Assembly: GCF_000973105.1 (NCBI RefSeq)
Contig: NC_015844.1
Location: 62,001-126,000 of the forward strand
Origin: Zobellia galactanivorans
Lineage (GTDB): Bacteria > Bacteroidota > Bacteroidia > Flavobacteriales > Flavobacteriaceae
Reading direction: 5' to 3'
Length of the DNA: 64,000 bases
Position numbers and translations under genes: made by a program. The notes beneath the pieces were generated by a model. That model was not told the origin of the DNA. It did not search any database and saw only the letters and a program-made list of their open reading frames with translations. Of this stretch, positions 34,094-43,210 are shown one piece after another (positions within the stretch are counted from its first letter, which is position 1; each line of letters begins with the position of its first letter).

Positions 34094-37000
34094 ATGATTC
34101 ACTTCTTCGGGGATGCAGCCACTAAAGTCTTTGCCGTTCAAACGGTAAACGAACTTTCGCAGGAAAACACAAATAAATTGACATGGTTGTTCGGCAACCT
34201 ACCTAAAATAAACACGGCGTCTATCGACGCCTTTTTTGTTGGCCCTAGGGCGGCCATGATTACGCCCTGGAGCACCAATGCTACCGAAATCACCCAAAAC
34301 ATGGGTATCGAGGGCATTATAAGGATAGAAGAGTTCAAAGCGGTAAGCGAAGATTTTACCGATTTCGACCCAATGCTTTCGGAAAAATATAAAGGACTCT
34401 CACAAAGTATCTTTCAAATCGATGTGGTTCCCGAAGCGATTCTAGAGATAGATAATATTGCCGAGTACAACCAAAAGGAAGGCTTGGCCCTTAGTGATGA
34501 AGAAGTGGTCTACCTCGAGACCCTATCGAAAAAAATCGGTAGAAAATTGACCGATTCCGAGGTTTTCGGCTTCAGTCAGGTAAATTCAGAACACTGTAGA
34601 CACAAAATATTTAACGGAAGCTTCGTTATCGACGGTGAGGAAAAACCCGTTTCGCTCTTTAAGCTGATCAAAAAAACATCACAAGAGCATCCGAACGATA
34701 TCGTTTCGGCCTATAAAGACAACGTGGCTTTTGTAAAAGGGCCCAAAGTGACCCAATTTGCCCCTAAAAGTGCCGATAAACCCGATTTTTACCAAGAAAA
34801 GGAGTTCGATTCGGTAATTTCCCTAAAAGCGGAAACGCACAACTTCCCGACTACCGTAGAGCCCTTTAACGGGGCCGCCACAGGTTCCGGAGGTGAAATT
34901 CGAGACCGCTTGGCCGGTGGTAAAGGTTCATTGCCCTTGGCCGGTACGGCCGTCTACATGACCGCCTATTCGCGTTTGGAAAAAGACCGCCCATGGGAAA
35001 AAGCGTTTCCGGAAAGGGAATGGCTCTACCAAACCCCAATGGATATCCTTATCAAGGCCTCCAACGGTGCTTCCGATTTCGGAAATAAGTTCGGCCAACC
35101 CCTTATTACGGGTTCGGTATTGACTTTTGAACATGACGAATCGAAAGACAGTAATGAAAAGAATACAAGAAAACTAGGCTTCGACAAAGTCATCATGCAA
35201 GCCGGCGGTATTGGTTACGGAAAAGCGGAACAAGCTTTAAAAGATACCCCGAGGGAGGGGGACAAGATCGTCATCTTAGGAGGCGACAACTACCGTATCG
35301 GTATGGGCGGTGCAGCCGTTTCGAGTGCCGATACCGGTGCATTTAGCTCCGCTATCGAGTTGAACGCCATACAACGCTCCAATCCCGAAATGCAAAAAAG
35401 GGCCTCAAACGCCATCAGGGGAATGGTAGAGAACGACGTTAACCCGATTGTTTCCATTCATGACCACGGTGCGGGCGGACACCTCAACTGCCTTTCCGAA
35501 TTAATAGAAGATACGGGCGGAAAAATCGATTTAGACAAACTTCCCGTAGGAGACCCTACCCTATCGGCCAAGGAGATCATCGGTAACGAATCCCAAGAAC
35601 GTATGGGCTTGGTCATCGGTCAAAAGGATGTCGATTTATTACATCGTATCGCCGAACGCGAGCGCTCACCAATGTACGAGGTTGGCGATGTAACCGGCGA
35701 CCATAAATTTACTTTCGAATCGGCTACCACAGGTGAAAAACCTATGGATATGAATTTAGAGGATATGTTCGGAAGTTCCCCAAAGACCGTATTGACCGAC
35801 ACTACCGTTCAAAGAAACTATACCAATCCCGAGTACTCTTTAGAGTTCTTCCACGATTATTTGGAACAACTATTACAACTGGAAGCCGTTGCCTGTAAAG
35901 ACTGGCTAACGAACAAAGTTGACCGTTGTGTTGGCGGACGTGTTGCCAAGCAACAATGTGCCGGCCCCTTGCAACTGCCTTTGAACAATTGCGGTGTTAT
36001 GGCCCTCGACTTCAAAGGAAAAGAGGGAATTGCCACCAGTATCGGCCACTCCCCTATTTCCGGACTTATCGATCCGGCCGCAGGAAGCCTAAACAGTATT
36101 GCGGAAGCCTTGACCAATATCGTCTGGGCTCCGTTAAAAGACAATTTAAAATCCGTTTCCCTATCCGCCAACTGGATGTGGCCCTGTAAGAACGAAGGCG
36201 AAGACGCCCGATTGTACAAGGCCGTTGAAGCGGTTTCCGAATTCTCCATCGCCCTGGGTATCAACGTACCTACAGGAAAGGACTCGCTTTCAATGAAGCA
36301 AAAATATAAAGATGGGGATGTCATCGCGCCTGGTACGGTCGTTATTTCCGCCGCCGGAAATTGTAATGACATTACCCAAGTAGTAGAGCCCGTATTCCAA
36401 AAAAATGGCGGTTCGGTATACTACATCAACCTATCTAAAGATTCGTATAAACTAGGAGGCTCGTCCTTTGCCCAGATTCGCAATACCATCGGTAACGAAG
36501 CCCCAAGTATTAAGGACGCTTCTTATTTTAAGACCGTTTTCAACGCTATTCAAGACCTGATAAAAGAAGGGAAAATCGTTGCAGGGCACGATGTAGCTTC
36601 GGGCGGATTGATCACTACCTTATTGGAAATGTGCTTCGCCGACAACGATTTGGCCGCGGATCTCGACCTTTCAAGCTTAGGTGAGGAAGATACGATCAAA
36701 CTACTTTTCTCCGAAAACTCCGGAATTGTTTTTCAAGCGAAAAATGCTTCAGTAGAGGAAAAATTAGCGGACCTCAACATCGATTTCAAGAAAATAGGAA
36801 GCGTAGTTTCCGATACCGTTCTGAAAATCAAGAATGGAGGAATGGAAATGGGCTTGAACATAGCATCGTTAAGGGATACCTGGTTTAAGACTTCCTATTT
36901 GTTAGACAACAAGCAAACGGCCGGCAATTTAGCCAAAGACCGATATGACAACTATAAAAATCAACCGCTTCAGTATAAATTCCCTGAAAACCTTGATTTA

Positions 37001-37777
37001 AGTACGGTTCCTGCAAACACTGCACCACGACCAAAAGCAGCCATCCTTCGTGAAAAGGGAAGTAATTCTGAACGCGAAATGGCCAATGCCATGTATTTGG
37101 CCGGTTTTGATGTTAAAGACGTTCATATGACCGACCTGATCTCGGGCCGCGAAACCCTTGAGGACATTCAATTTATCGGTGCCGTTGGCGGATTTTCCAA
37201 CTCAGACGTTTTAGGAAGCGCCAAGGGTTGGGCAGGTGCTTTTAAGTACAACGAAAAGGCCAATGCCGCCCTTAAAAACTTCTTTGCAAGACCTGATACC
37301 TTATCCATAGGTATCTGTAACGGATGTCAGTTGTTCATGGAATTGGATTTGATCAATCCTGAACACGAGACCCATGGCCGAATGACCTATAACGATTCAC
37401 ACAAGCACGAAAGCAATTTTACTTCGGTAAAAATACAAGAGAACAACTCGGTGATGCTTTCAAGTTTGGCCGGAAGCACCCTAGGCGTTTGGATCTCACA
37501 TGGCGAAGGTAAATTCAGTCTTCCGCATAATGAAGATCAGTATGACATCGTTGCCAAATACGGTTACGAAGGCTATCCCGCCAATCCGAACGGAAGTGAT
37601 TTCAACACGGCTATGCTTTGTGATACCACTGGCCGCCATCTGGTGACCATGCCCCATATCGAACGCTCTATCTTCCCTTGGAACTGGGCGTATTACCCAG
37701 AAGGCACTACCGATGTAGTATCGCCATGGTTAGAGGCTTTTGTAAATGCACGAAAATGGATTTTGGAGAACAAATAG
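34094..37777 (+). CDS. purL: phosphoribosylformylglycinamidine synthase
   Basis: The ATG at 34094 gives MIHFFGDAATKVFAVQ and 1227 residues, the usual length for the single-chain form; an in-frame GTG at 34031 adds 21 unconserved residues. The enzyme converts FGAR, glutamine and ATP to FGAM in purine synthesis. Visible parts: PurS-like N-terminus; linker with SQVNSEHCRHKIFNG; the ATP/FGAR domain with KAETHNFPTTVEPFNGAATG; the second AIRS-like half with HDVASGGLITTLLEM; and a C-terminal glutaminase domain with the Cys nucleophile in IGICNGCQLFMEL (about residue 1075-1078). A terminator follows at 37810. Confidence 0.96.
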   Translation: MIHFFGDAATKVFAVQTVNELSQENTNKLTWLFGNLPKINTASIDAFFVGPRAAMITPWSTNATEITQNMGIEGIIRIEEFKAVSEDFTDFDPMLSEKYKGLSQSIFQIDVVPEAILEIDNIAEYNQKEGLALSDEEVVYLETLSKKIGRKLTDSEVFGFSQVNSEHCRHKIFNGSFVIDGEEKPVSLFKLIKKTSQEHPNDIVSAYKDNVAFVKGPKVTQFAPKSADKPDFYQEKEFDSVISLKAETHNFPTTVEPFNGAATGSGGEIRDRLAGGKGSLPLAGTAVYMTAYSRLEKDRPWEKAFPEREWLYQTPMDILIKASNGASDFGNKFGQPLITGSVLTFEHDESKDSNEKNTRKLGFDKVIMQAGGIGYGKAEQALKDTPREGDKIVILGGDNYRIGMGGAAVSSADTGAFSSAIELNAIQRSNPEMQKRASNAIRGMVENDVNPIVSIHDHGAGGHLNCLSELIEDTGGKIDLDKLPVGDPTLSAKEIIGNESQERMGLVIGQKDVDLLHRIAERERSPMYEVGDVTGDHKFTFESATTGEKPMDMNLEDMFGSSPKTVLTDTTVQRNYTNPEYSLEFFHDYLEQLLQLEAVACKDWLTNKVDRCVGGRVAKQQCAGPLQLPLNNCGVMALDFKGKEGIATSIGHSPISGLIDPAAGSLNSIAEALTNIVWAPLKDNLKSVSLSANWMWPCKNEGEDARLYKAVEAVSEFSIALGINVPTGKDSLSMKQKYKDGDVIAPGTVVISAAGNCNDITQVVEPVFQKNGGSVYYINLSKDSYKLGGSSFAQIRNTIGNEAPSIKDASYFKTVFNAIQDLIKEGKIVAGHDVASGGLITTLLEMCFADNDLAADLDLSSLGEEDTIKLLFSENSGIVFQAKNASVEEKLADLNIDFKKIGSVVSDTVLKIKNGGMEMGLNIASLRDTWFKTSYLLDNKQTAGNLAKDRYDNYKNQPLQYKFPENLDLSTVPANTAPRPKAAILREKGSNSEREMANAMYLAGFDVKDVHMTDLISGRETLEDIQFIGAVGGFSNSDVLGSAKGWAGAFKYNEKANAALKNFFARPDTLSIGICNGCQLFMELDLINPEHETHGRMTYNDSHKHESNFTSVKIQENNSVMLSSLAGSTLGVWISHGEGKFSLPHNEDQYDIVAKYGYEGYPANPNGSDFNTAMLCDTTGRHLVTMPHIERSIFPWNWAYYPEGTTDVVSPWLEAFVNARKWILENK

Positions 37778-37809
37778 CCCTGTAAAACACCCTTATTCAA
37801 ATCTTACAG

Positions 37810-37842
37810 CAGCGTGCATTTAAAAGTGCACGCTGTCTTTTT
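37810..37842 (+). terminator. purL intrinsic terminator
   Basis: CAGCGTGCA (37810-37818) and TGCACGCTG (37827-37835) form a perfect nine-base stem with an eight-base loop, followed by TCTTTTT. It lies between purL and the convergent T9SS protein gene. Confidence 0.88.
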
Positions 37843-37899
37843 GTAATACATTAGGGCGTGAAACTACATCCTTAACGCCGTACAAAAGTCTAAAAGACC

Positions 37900-40473
37900 T
37901 TATTTCACCATCAATTTATTGCTCCATATTTTATCATTGCTGCTCGTGATCTTATAGAAATAGAGTCCCGATGTCAAATTGTTCCTTTTCAAGACAATAC
38001 TATTCTGGCCCGCCTTGGTATCACCGCCCATATCATGCGATGAGATTTTTTTACCGGCCATATTGAAGAGTTCCAAGGTATAGCTTCCCGCACCTTCCTC
38101 GTAAAAATAGAGATGGGATTCTGATTGCATGGGGTTGGGAAACACAAGAGATTCCGAAGTGTCTTCGGAAATAAAAATTCTTTCTTCCTCATTGTTATTA
38201 AAGGAAATATTCGATAGGCTCATTTGCTTGCTTTCCTGACTTCCATCTTCGGACAATAAATTAAAATTGATGACTTTCAGACTCGAGAAATCGGTTGTCG
38301 CATTCGTTGCGCTTTTAAAGTCGGAATACAACACATTGTAAGTTTTGGTCTCTCCCGTTAAATTCACTTGGGCCGAATAGGATGCCCCATCACCTTTTAG
38401 CAATTTTACTTCCAATACACCCGTTCCACTAGCGTCAAATGTCAACTTGCCGTAATCCGATAAATTGACCGGTGTAAACCGTGGGCTCAGTGCACGATAT
38501 ACCCCAATATAGCTTGATGTTTTTCCACTCAACTCAACATTTCGTTCTACCGGATAACCATCTTCGATATAAGGTGCCTGTACAGGTTTTACTTCATAGT
38601 TATCTACCGTAGTACCTTCCGATGAAGCGTCTAACCCCCATGGGGCATCGGCCACAAATAGGTCATCGGGAGTACCATTGGCGATACTCACCCTAAAGCC
38701 GAAATCAAAAATATTCCCCGTACTTAAAGCTACTGAATCTAAGTAGCCTTCTATTGGCGCACTTAAGGTTATATTCTCAGAATCACTGGTTTCCGTCCTT
38801 TTAAGACCACCTTCCAATTGTATTTTCTCCGTTTTATTGTTGTTCACCAAATTAAGTACCACCTCTCCTTTGGCATATTTTGCCGATTTCACGAAAACCG
38901 GTGGGGGTGTAGAGCCCTTAAATTCAGATATTGGACTATGTACTTCCAAAAGGTTCAAAATCTCATCTGCAAGCAGTAAAAGATCATCTACCGTATTGGA
39001 CCATATCTGAAAATTATAATAGGCCGTGTTGTCGGCGTAGGTATCAATATTCCAATGCGATTCCACCACAAATTCGTCGTTGGCATCCAATCGCACCGAA
39101 AAGGTCAATGCGAATTCGGTATTTCCATCGGGCTGTTTGATGATCGACTTGATAAAGTCTTTCTCCCTTAGCTGTAGGGTGGATACCGATAACAGTTGGG
39201 CCCCAAGGAATCTGTCACAAATAAACTTACTGTGTTCATACACCTTGTTATCGGTCTTGATAACCATCAATGCGCCTATATTATCGTCCTTCCTTAAATA
39301 ATCTACCGAGTAGATATCGGAAGCATTCGTAAGGTCTAAAAGATCGGCCGGGGAAGACTCTATGGTACTGGTTTCACCGACCACATCTAAGGGAACCAAT
39401 TGCTCCAAAGGAATAGCGTCTGCCGCAAATTTTCCCGTCTTGGCATAAGTTGAACCTTTCATCACCTTTTTGGCGCTAAGCTTATCAAACTTATAATTGG
39501 TTTTGGCCCGGTTGTAATTCCTCTCTCCGATAAGGGAAGATAACCGGTCATTGCTTTCCAAGCCCCCATCATTGGCACCAGAAGTAAGGTTTATGGTCGG
39601 ACAAGAAGCTACTCCCGAACACGAAGGGTCATCACAATCTACAAGTCCGTCCCCATCATCATCCACCCCGTTGATACAATCTTCCTGTGGTACAGGGGCC
39701 GTAGGACACCTTGCCCCATCATTACTTGAGGCCGCAGGACCAAAGGCGAAAATATTGGATTTGATGGTACCCGAAACAATGTCTTGCACCTTTTCGATTT
39801 TATAAACAGCCCCGGTTTGGTTGGCCGAAATATAAAAATTGCCATCTACATCAAAATAAACGGCTCCAAAGGAATAATTCAGCCCCTCTAAAACCGGGAC
39901 TTCCCCCAAAGGTTCCACTACTCCCGTTTCTGCGGAAATTCGATACAGCACATTCGTTCCCCGCTCTACCGTATACAGCTTATTATCTTGGGCATTAAAG
40001 GCCCAGTCGGCTATTGAAAGGCCTTGACTTAGAGAGAACTGCCCTAAATATTCGAGGTAGGTTTCAGATTCAGGGTTTAAATCGATTTTGTAGTAAGAAG
40101 TGCCACCCGCTTTAAAGTAATAGATACCGTCCGTTGAAATATCGCCTACATATTTATTACCCGTAGGCAATTCCGGAATGGTATATTGCTCAACCTTAAA
40201 ATCCTTACCTATACGAACAATAGATTGTGAAGGGGTTGATAAATACCCCCAGATATAACCATCGGTACTATTATAAGCTACCGCATTAACATTACCTGGC
40301 GTAATGTTTTCCGATACCAAATATGAACTGCCAGACGCTAGGTCTAATGCATAAATATCATTATATTGAAATAAATACGCATTGAAGTCACAATCGAACG
40401 GAGTGGACTGTGATTGCCCTATTGTACCCAATAATACGATCAGATACGTTAACTTTTGTAAAAAAAAATTCAT
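37900..40473 (-). CDS. T9SS-exported beta-propeller protein
   Basis: An 857-residue protein with a signal peptide (about residues 1-23). The next part (about 27-255) is a YVTN/DUF6923-like beta-propeller with repeats such as DIYALDLASGSSYLVSENI and NVLYRISAETGVVEPLGEV. A short Cys/Asp module follows, CINGVDDDGDGLVDCDDPSC, a pattern that binds calcium in related proteins. The middle (about 295-760) is beta-rich with one region like a carbohydrate-binding module. The last 85 residues form the type A T9SS sorting domain: FPNPMQSESHLYFYEEG, LELFNMAGKKI and LTSGLYFYKI. It is exported across both membranes and probably anchored or released at the surface; the ligand is unknown. The 271-base gap upstream shows no further gene. 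Confidence 0.88.
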   Translation of the reverse strand: MNFFLQKLTYLIVLLGTIGQSQSTPFDCDFNAYLFQYNDIYALDLASGSSYLVSENITPGNVNAVAYNSTDGYIWGYLSTPSQSIVRIGKDFKVEQYTIPELPTGNKYVGDISTDGIYYFKAGGTSYYKIDLNPESETYLEYLGQFSLSQGLSIADWAFNAQDNKLYTVERGTNVLYRISAETGVVEPLGEVPVLEGLNYSFGAVYFDVDGNFYISANQTGAVYKIEKVQDIVSGTIKSNIFAFGPAASSNDGARCPTAPVPQEDCINGVDDDGDGLVDCDDPSCSGVASCPTINLTSGANDGGLESNDRLSSLIGERNYNRAKTNYKFDKLSAKKVMKGSTYAKTGKFAADAIPLEQLVPLDVVGETSTIESSPADLLDLTNASDIYSVDYLRKDDNIGALMVIKTDNKVYEHSKFICDRFLGAQLLSVSTLQLREKDFIKSIIKQPDGNTEFALTFSVRLDANDEFVVESHWNIDTYADNTAYYNFQIWSNTVDDLLLLADEILNLLEVHSPISEFKGSTPPPVFVKSAKYAKGEVVLNLVNNNKTEKIQLEGGLKRTETSDSENITLSAPIEGYLDSVALSTGNIFDFGFRVSIANGTPDDLFVADAPWGLDASSEGTTVDNYEVKPVQAPYIEDGYPVERNVELSGKTSSYIGVYRALSPRFTPVNLSDYGKLTFDASGTGVLEVKLLKGDGASYSAQVNLTGETKTYNVLYSDFKSATNATTDFSSLKVINFNLLSEDGSQESKQMSLSNISFNNNEEERIFISEDTSESLVFPNPMQSESHLYFYEEGAGSYTLELFNMAGKKISSHDMGGDTKAGQNSIVLKRNNLTSGLYFYKITSSNDKIWSNKLMVK

Positions 40474-40744
40474 AAGAAGTAGTTTTAAGGCATACTTTGG
40501 GTGTAAAAATGGGAGGAGTAAGAATTATTTTAAAAGCGTATGTTTTTTCTTACTTTGGTGCTTCGTCAAAAGATATAACTATTTCATTTTCTTTTTATTG
40601 CGGTCTTATAAAATTATCGGTCGAAAAGAGCGTTCTTAGTAAGTGAAATAGTGATTTCTCATAAAACCAATATCAATTTTATGAAAGCTGTTTTAAAATC
40701 CCGTGTTCTTTCCCTAATTTGCAAGGACCTTTTAGATATATACT

Positions 40745-42520
40745 ATGCAAGAAATTAGCCGACTTTTTGATTTCCCCTACTATCAGTTGGAAAAATTCAA
40801 TCTGGAAAAATCACTCGTCTCCAAAAAGGATGGCAAGTGGATTTCCACATCGACCCAAGAATATATAGACCAAGCCAACGCCATGAGCCGTGCCCTACTG
40901 CGAATGGGGGTACGCCCTAATGATAAAATTGCCGTCATATCGATGACGAACCGAACGGAATGGAATATTATGGATATCGGCATTCTTCAACTAGGCGCGC
41001 AAAACGTTCCTATTTATCCCACTATTTCGGAAGAAGACTATGCTTATGTACTGAACCACTCAGGGGCTAAACTTTGTTTTGTTTCATGTGAAGAGGTCTA
41101 CAAAAAAGTGAGTTCGGTAAAAGACCAGGTGCCGAGTCTTGATCATATCTATTCCTTCGATGAAATCGGCGAATGCGATAATTGGAAGAAAGTACTTGAA
41201 CTCGGTGCCGACACCTCTAATCAAGAGGAAGTAGAACAATTAAAAAAACAGGTCAAGTCAGACGATTTGGCCACCCTTATCTATACATCGGGAACCACCG
41301 GAAGACCTAAAGGAGTGATGCTATCGCACAATAACCTGGTCAGCAACGCCCTGGAAAGCTCAAAGCGCTTTCCCATAGAAGACGGCAAGACCAAGGCACT
41401 TAGTTTCTTGCCTTTATGCCATGTGTACGAACGTATGTTGATCTATTTGTACCAATTCAGGGGCGTAACCATATACTATGCGGAGTCACTCGATAAGATC
41501 AGCGAGAACCTTAAGGAAACACAACCTCATGTAATGACGGCCGTACCTAGGCTTCTAGAGAAAGTGTATGATAAAATATACGCCAAGGGCGCCGAACTAT
41601 CAGGCATTAAAAAAGCCTTGTTCTTTTGGGCGGTAAACCTAGGGTTAAAATATGAGCCCTACGGCAAGAACGGTTGGTGGTACGAACAGCAATTGTCCCT
41701 CGCCAGAAAATTAATTTTTAGCAAATGGAAAGAAGGCCTAGGCGGCAACCTAAGCTTGATCGCTTCAGGAAGTGCAGCCTTACAGCCCCGTTTATCACGT
41801 ATTTTCAACGCTGCTGAATTCGGGCTCATGGAGGGTTACGGCCTTTCGGAAACATCACCGGTCATTTCGGTAAACGACATGCGCGATGGAGGTTTCCGCA
41901 TAGGCACGGTCGGAAAACCAATAGACCGTACCGAAGTAAAGATTGCCAGTGACGGGGAAATCTGTATAAAAGGCCCACAGGTAATGTTGGGCTATTACAA
42001 AGACCCACAGAAAACCGAAGAGGTGATTATAGACGGCTATTTCCACACCGGCGATATCGGAGAATTGGACAGTGACGGCTTTTTAAAGATCACCGACCGT
42101 AAAAAAGAAATGTTCAAGACCTCCGGCGGCAAGTACGTAGCACCCCAACTCTTAGAGAACCGCTTCAAGCAATCTCGTTTTATCGAACAGATCATGGTTG
42201 TCGGTGAGGGAGAAAAAATGCCCGCAGCCCTCATTCAGCCCGATTTCGACTTTTTACACGAATGGGCCTCTAAACACAACATATCGGCTTCAAGCAATTC
42301 CGAAATCATTAAGAACGAGCAGGTCTTGGCACGCTACCAACAAGAGGTCGACCTGGCTAACGAAAAATTTGCCAAGTGGGAGAAAGTGAAACAATTTCGT
42401 CTAACCCCCGATGTTTGGAGTATTAATGAAGGGCATCTTACCCCTACCCTTAAACTTCGACGTAAAATTGTCAAAGAAAAATATATGGATCTCTATAACG
42501 ACATCTATGGGCGTTCATAG
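40745..42520 (+). CDS. long-chain-fatty-acid-CoA ligase (FadD/LcfA type)
   Basis: A 591-residue ANL-superfamily enzyme that activates fatty acids to acyl-CoA. Motifs: IYTSGTTGRPKGVMLSHNN (about residues 179-197), SFLPLCHVYERM (about 220), GYGLSETSPVIS (about 364), HTGDIGELDSDGFLKITDRK (about 437-456) and a C-terminal catalytic Lys in TPTLKLRRKIV. The spacing and PLCHVYER block fit the long-chain group. It lies immediately upstream of the MarR gene and the fadN-fadA-fadE operon on the same strand, so it probably feeds that pathway, although a possible terminator and the MarR promoter lie between. Confidence 0.9.
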   Translation: MQEISRLFDFPYYQLEKFNLEKSLVSKKDGKWISTSTQEYIDQANAMSRALLRMGVRPNDKIAVISMTNRTEWNIMDIGILQLGAQNVPIYPTISEEDYAYVLNHSGAKLCFVSCEEVYKKVSSVKDQVPSLDHIYSFDEIGECDNWKKVLELGADTSNQEEVEQLKKQVKSDDLATLIYTSGTTGRPKGVMLSHNNLVSNALESSKRFPIEDGKTKALSFLPLCHVYERMLIYLYQFRGVTIYYAESLDKISENLKETQPHVMTAVPRLLEKVYDKIYAKGAELSGIKKALFFWAVNLGLKYEPYGKNGWWYEQQLSLARKLIFSKWKEGLGGNLSLIASGSAALQPRLSRIFNAAEFGLMEGYGLSETSPVISVNDMRDGGFRIGTVGKPIDRTEVKIASDGEICIKGPQVMLGYYKDPQKTEEVIIDGYFHTGDIGELDSDGFLKITDRKKEMFKTSGGKYVAPQLLENRFKQSRFIEQIMVVGEGEKMPAALIQPDFDFLHEWASKHNISASSNSEIIKNEQVLARYQQEVDLANEKFAKWEKVKQFRLTPDVWSINEGHLTPTLKLRRKIVKEKYMDLYNDIYGRS

Positions 42521-42542
42521 GCACTCCCTTCGAACGCTATAA

Positions 42543-42558
42543 ATTTTCGCCCGAAAAT
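42543..42558 (+). terminator. possible short terminator after the acyl-CoA ligase
   Basis: ATTTTCG (42543-42549) and CGAAAAT (42552-42558) flank a two-base centre and are followed by TTCTTTT. The stem is AT-rich and needs its inner pair opened to form a loop, so termination would be weak. Confidence 0.35.
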
Positions 42559-42640
42559 ATTCTTTTCCCAAAAAGGACCCTACCCCTTTACGAATAAGGT
42601 AATTTCTTCGTAGGAAGGTTGTTTAATTGGTTTAAAAAAT

Positions 42641-42674
42641 CAAAAATATATTATGCATGCATAATATATTTTTG
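42641..42674. promoter_or_regulatory. perfect 34-bp palindrome, probable MarR operator
   Basis: Positions 42641-42674 read identically on both strands, centred on GCATGC at 42655-42660 with AT-rich arms. The palindrome ends directly at the -7 box TATATTTG (42675-42682) and covers the place where the -33 element and spacer would be. It lies 31 bases before the MarR start. MarR dimers bind palindromes of this kind, so autoregulation is the obvious reading. Confidence 0.75.
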
Positions 42675-42682
42675 TATATTTG
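42675..42682 (+). promoter_or_regulatory. -7 box of the marR-fad promoter
   Basis: TATATTTG matches TAnnTTTG exactly. No TTG element is found at the usual 17-23 bases upstream, because that interval is occupied by the 34-bp palindrome. The box ends 23 bases before the MarR ATG. Confidence 0.55.
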
Positions 42683-42705
42683 ATAACCGACAACCCACCT
42701 TATGT

Positions 42706-43188
42706 ATGAAAGATATTACAATAGACTACGCGCTGCGTGCCACATGGCAAGCGGTAGCCCGTATGTACAATGAAGAAGCCAAAAAATTCGATTCCACCAT
42801 GGCCGTGGGTTTTACCCTATTGAGTGTCGACCCTAAGACCGGCACTCCCTCCACAGCCTTGGGGCCCAAAATGGGCATGGAAGCTACGAGCTTATCGCGT
42901 ATTCTAAAAAGGATGGAAGAACAAGGCCTTATTGAACGAAAACCCAACCCTAATGACGGGCGCGGTGTTCTTATCTATTTGACAGACTTCGGTCTCGAAA
43001 AAAGAAACGATTCAAAAAACGTGGTCTTAAAATTTAACGAATCGGTCAGGAACAGTTTATCCGAAGAAAAGATAAATACCTTTTTTGAAGTTATGGAAAC
43101 CATAAACGAACTCATAGCGGAAAAAACAATTTATACCAACGATAACCCAATAGGCGGTCAAGGTGCACTTGATCCAAAAACAGATTAA
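42706..43188 (+). CDS. MarR-family transcriptional regulator
   Basis: The ATG at 42706 gives a 160-residue protein starting MKDITIDYALRATWQAVARM; the frame is open further upstream, but that would run through the palindrome and promoter. The winged-helix domain is clear: MGMEATSLSRILKRMEEQGL contains the recognition helix, and the wing reads KPNPNDGRGVLIYLTDFG with the conserved DxR. N- and C-terminal helices form the dimer interface. It is 22 bases upstream of fadN, so it likely regulates its own operon, possibly releasing DNA on binding acyl-CoA; the ligand is inferred from context. Confidence 0.9.
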   Translation: MKDITIDYALRATWQAVARMYNEEAKKFDSTMAVGFTLLSVDPKTGTPSTALGPKMGMEATSLSRILKRMEEQGLIERKPNPNDGRGVLIYLTDFGLEKRNDSKNVVLKFNESVRNSLSEEKINTFFEVMETINELIAEKTIYTNDNPIGGQGALDPKTD

Positions 43189-43210
43189 TTAATAACCCAA
43201 TAACTACATC

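Noticed and set aside
42619-42705. Upstream start for the MarR gene
   Set aside because: The added 29 residues are encoded by the palindrome and promoter region and are not MarR-like.
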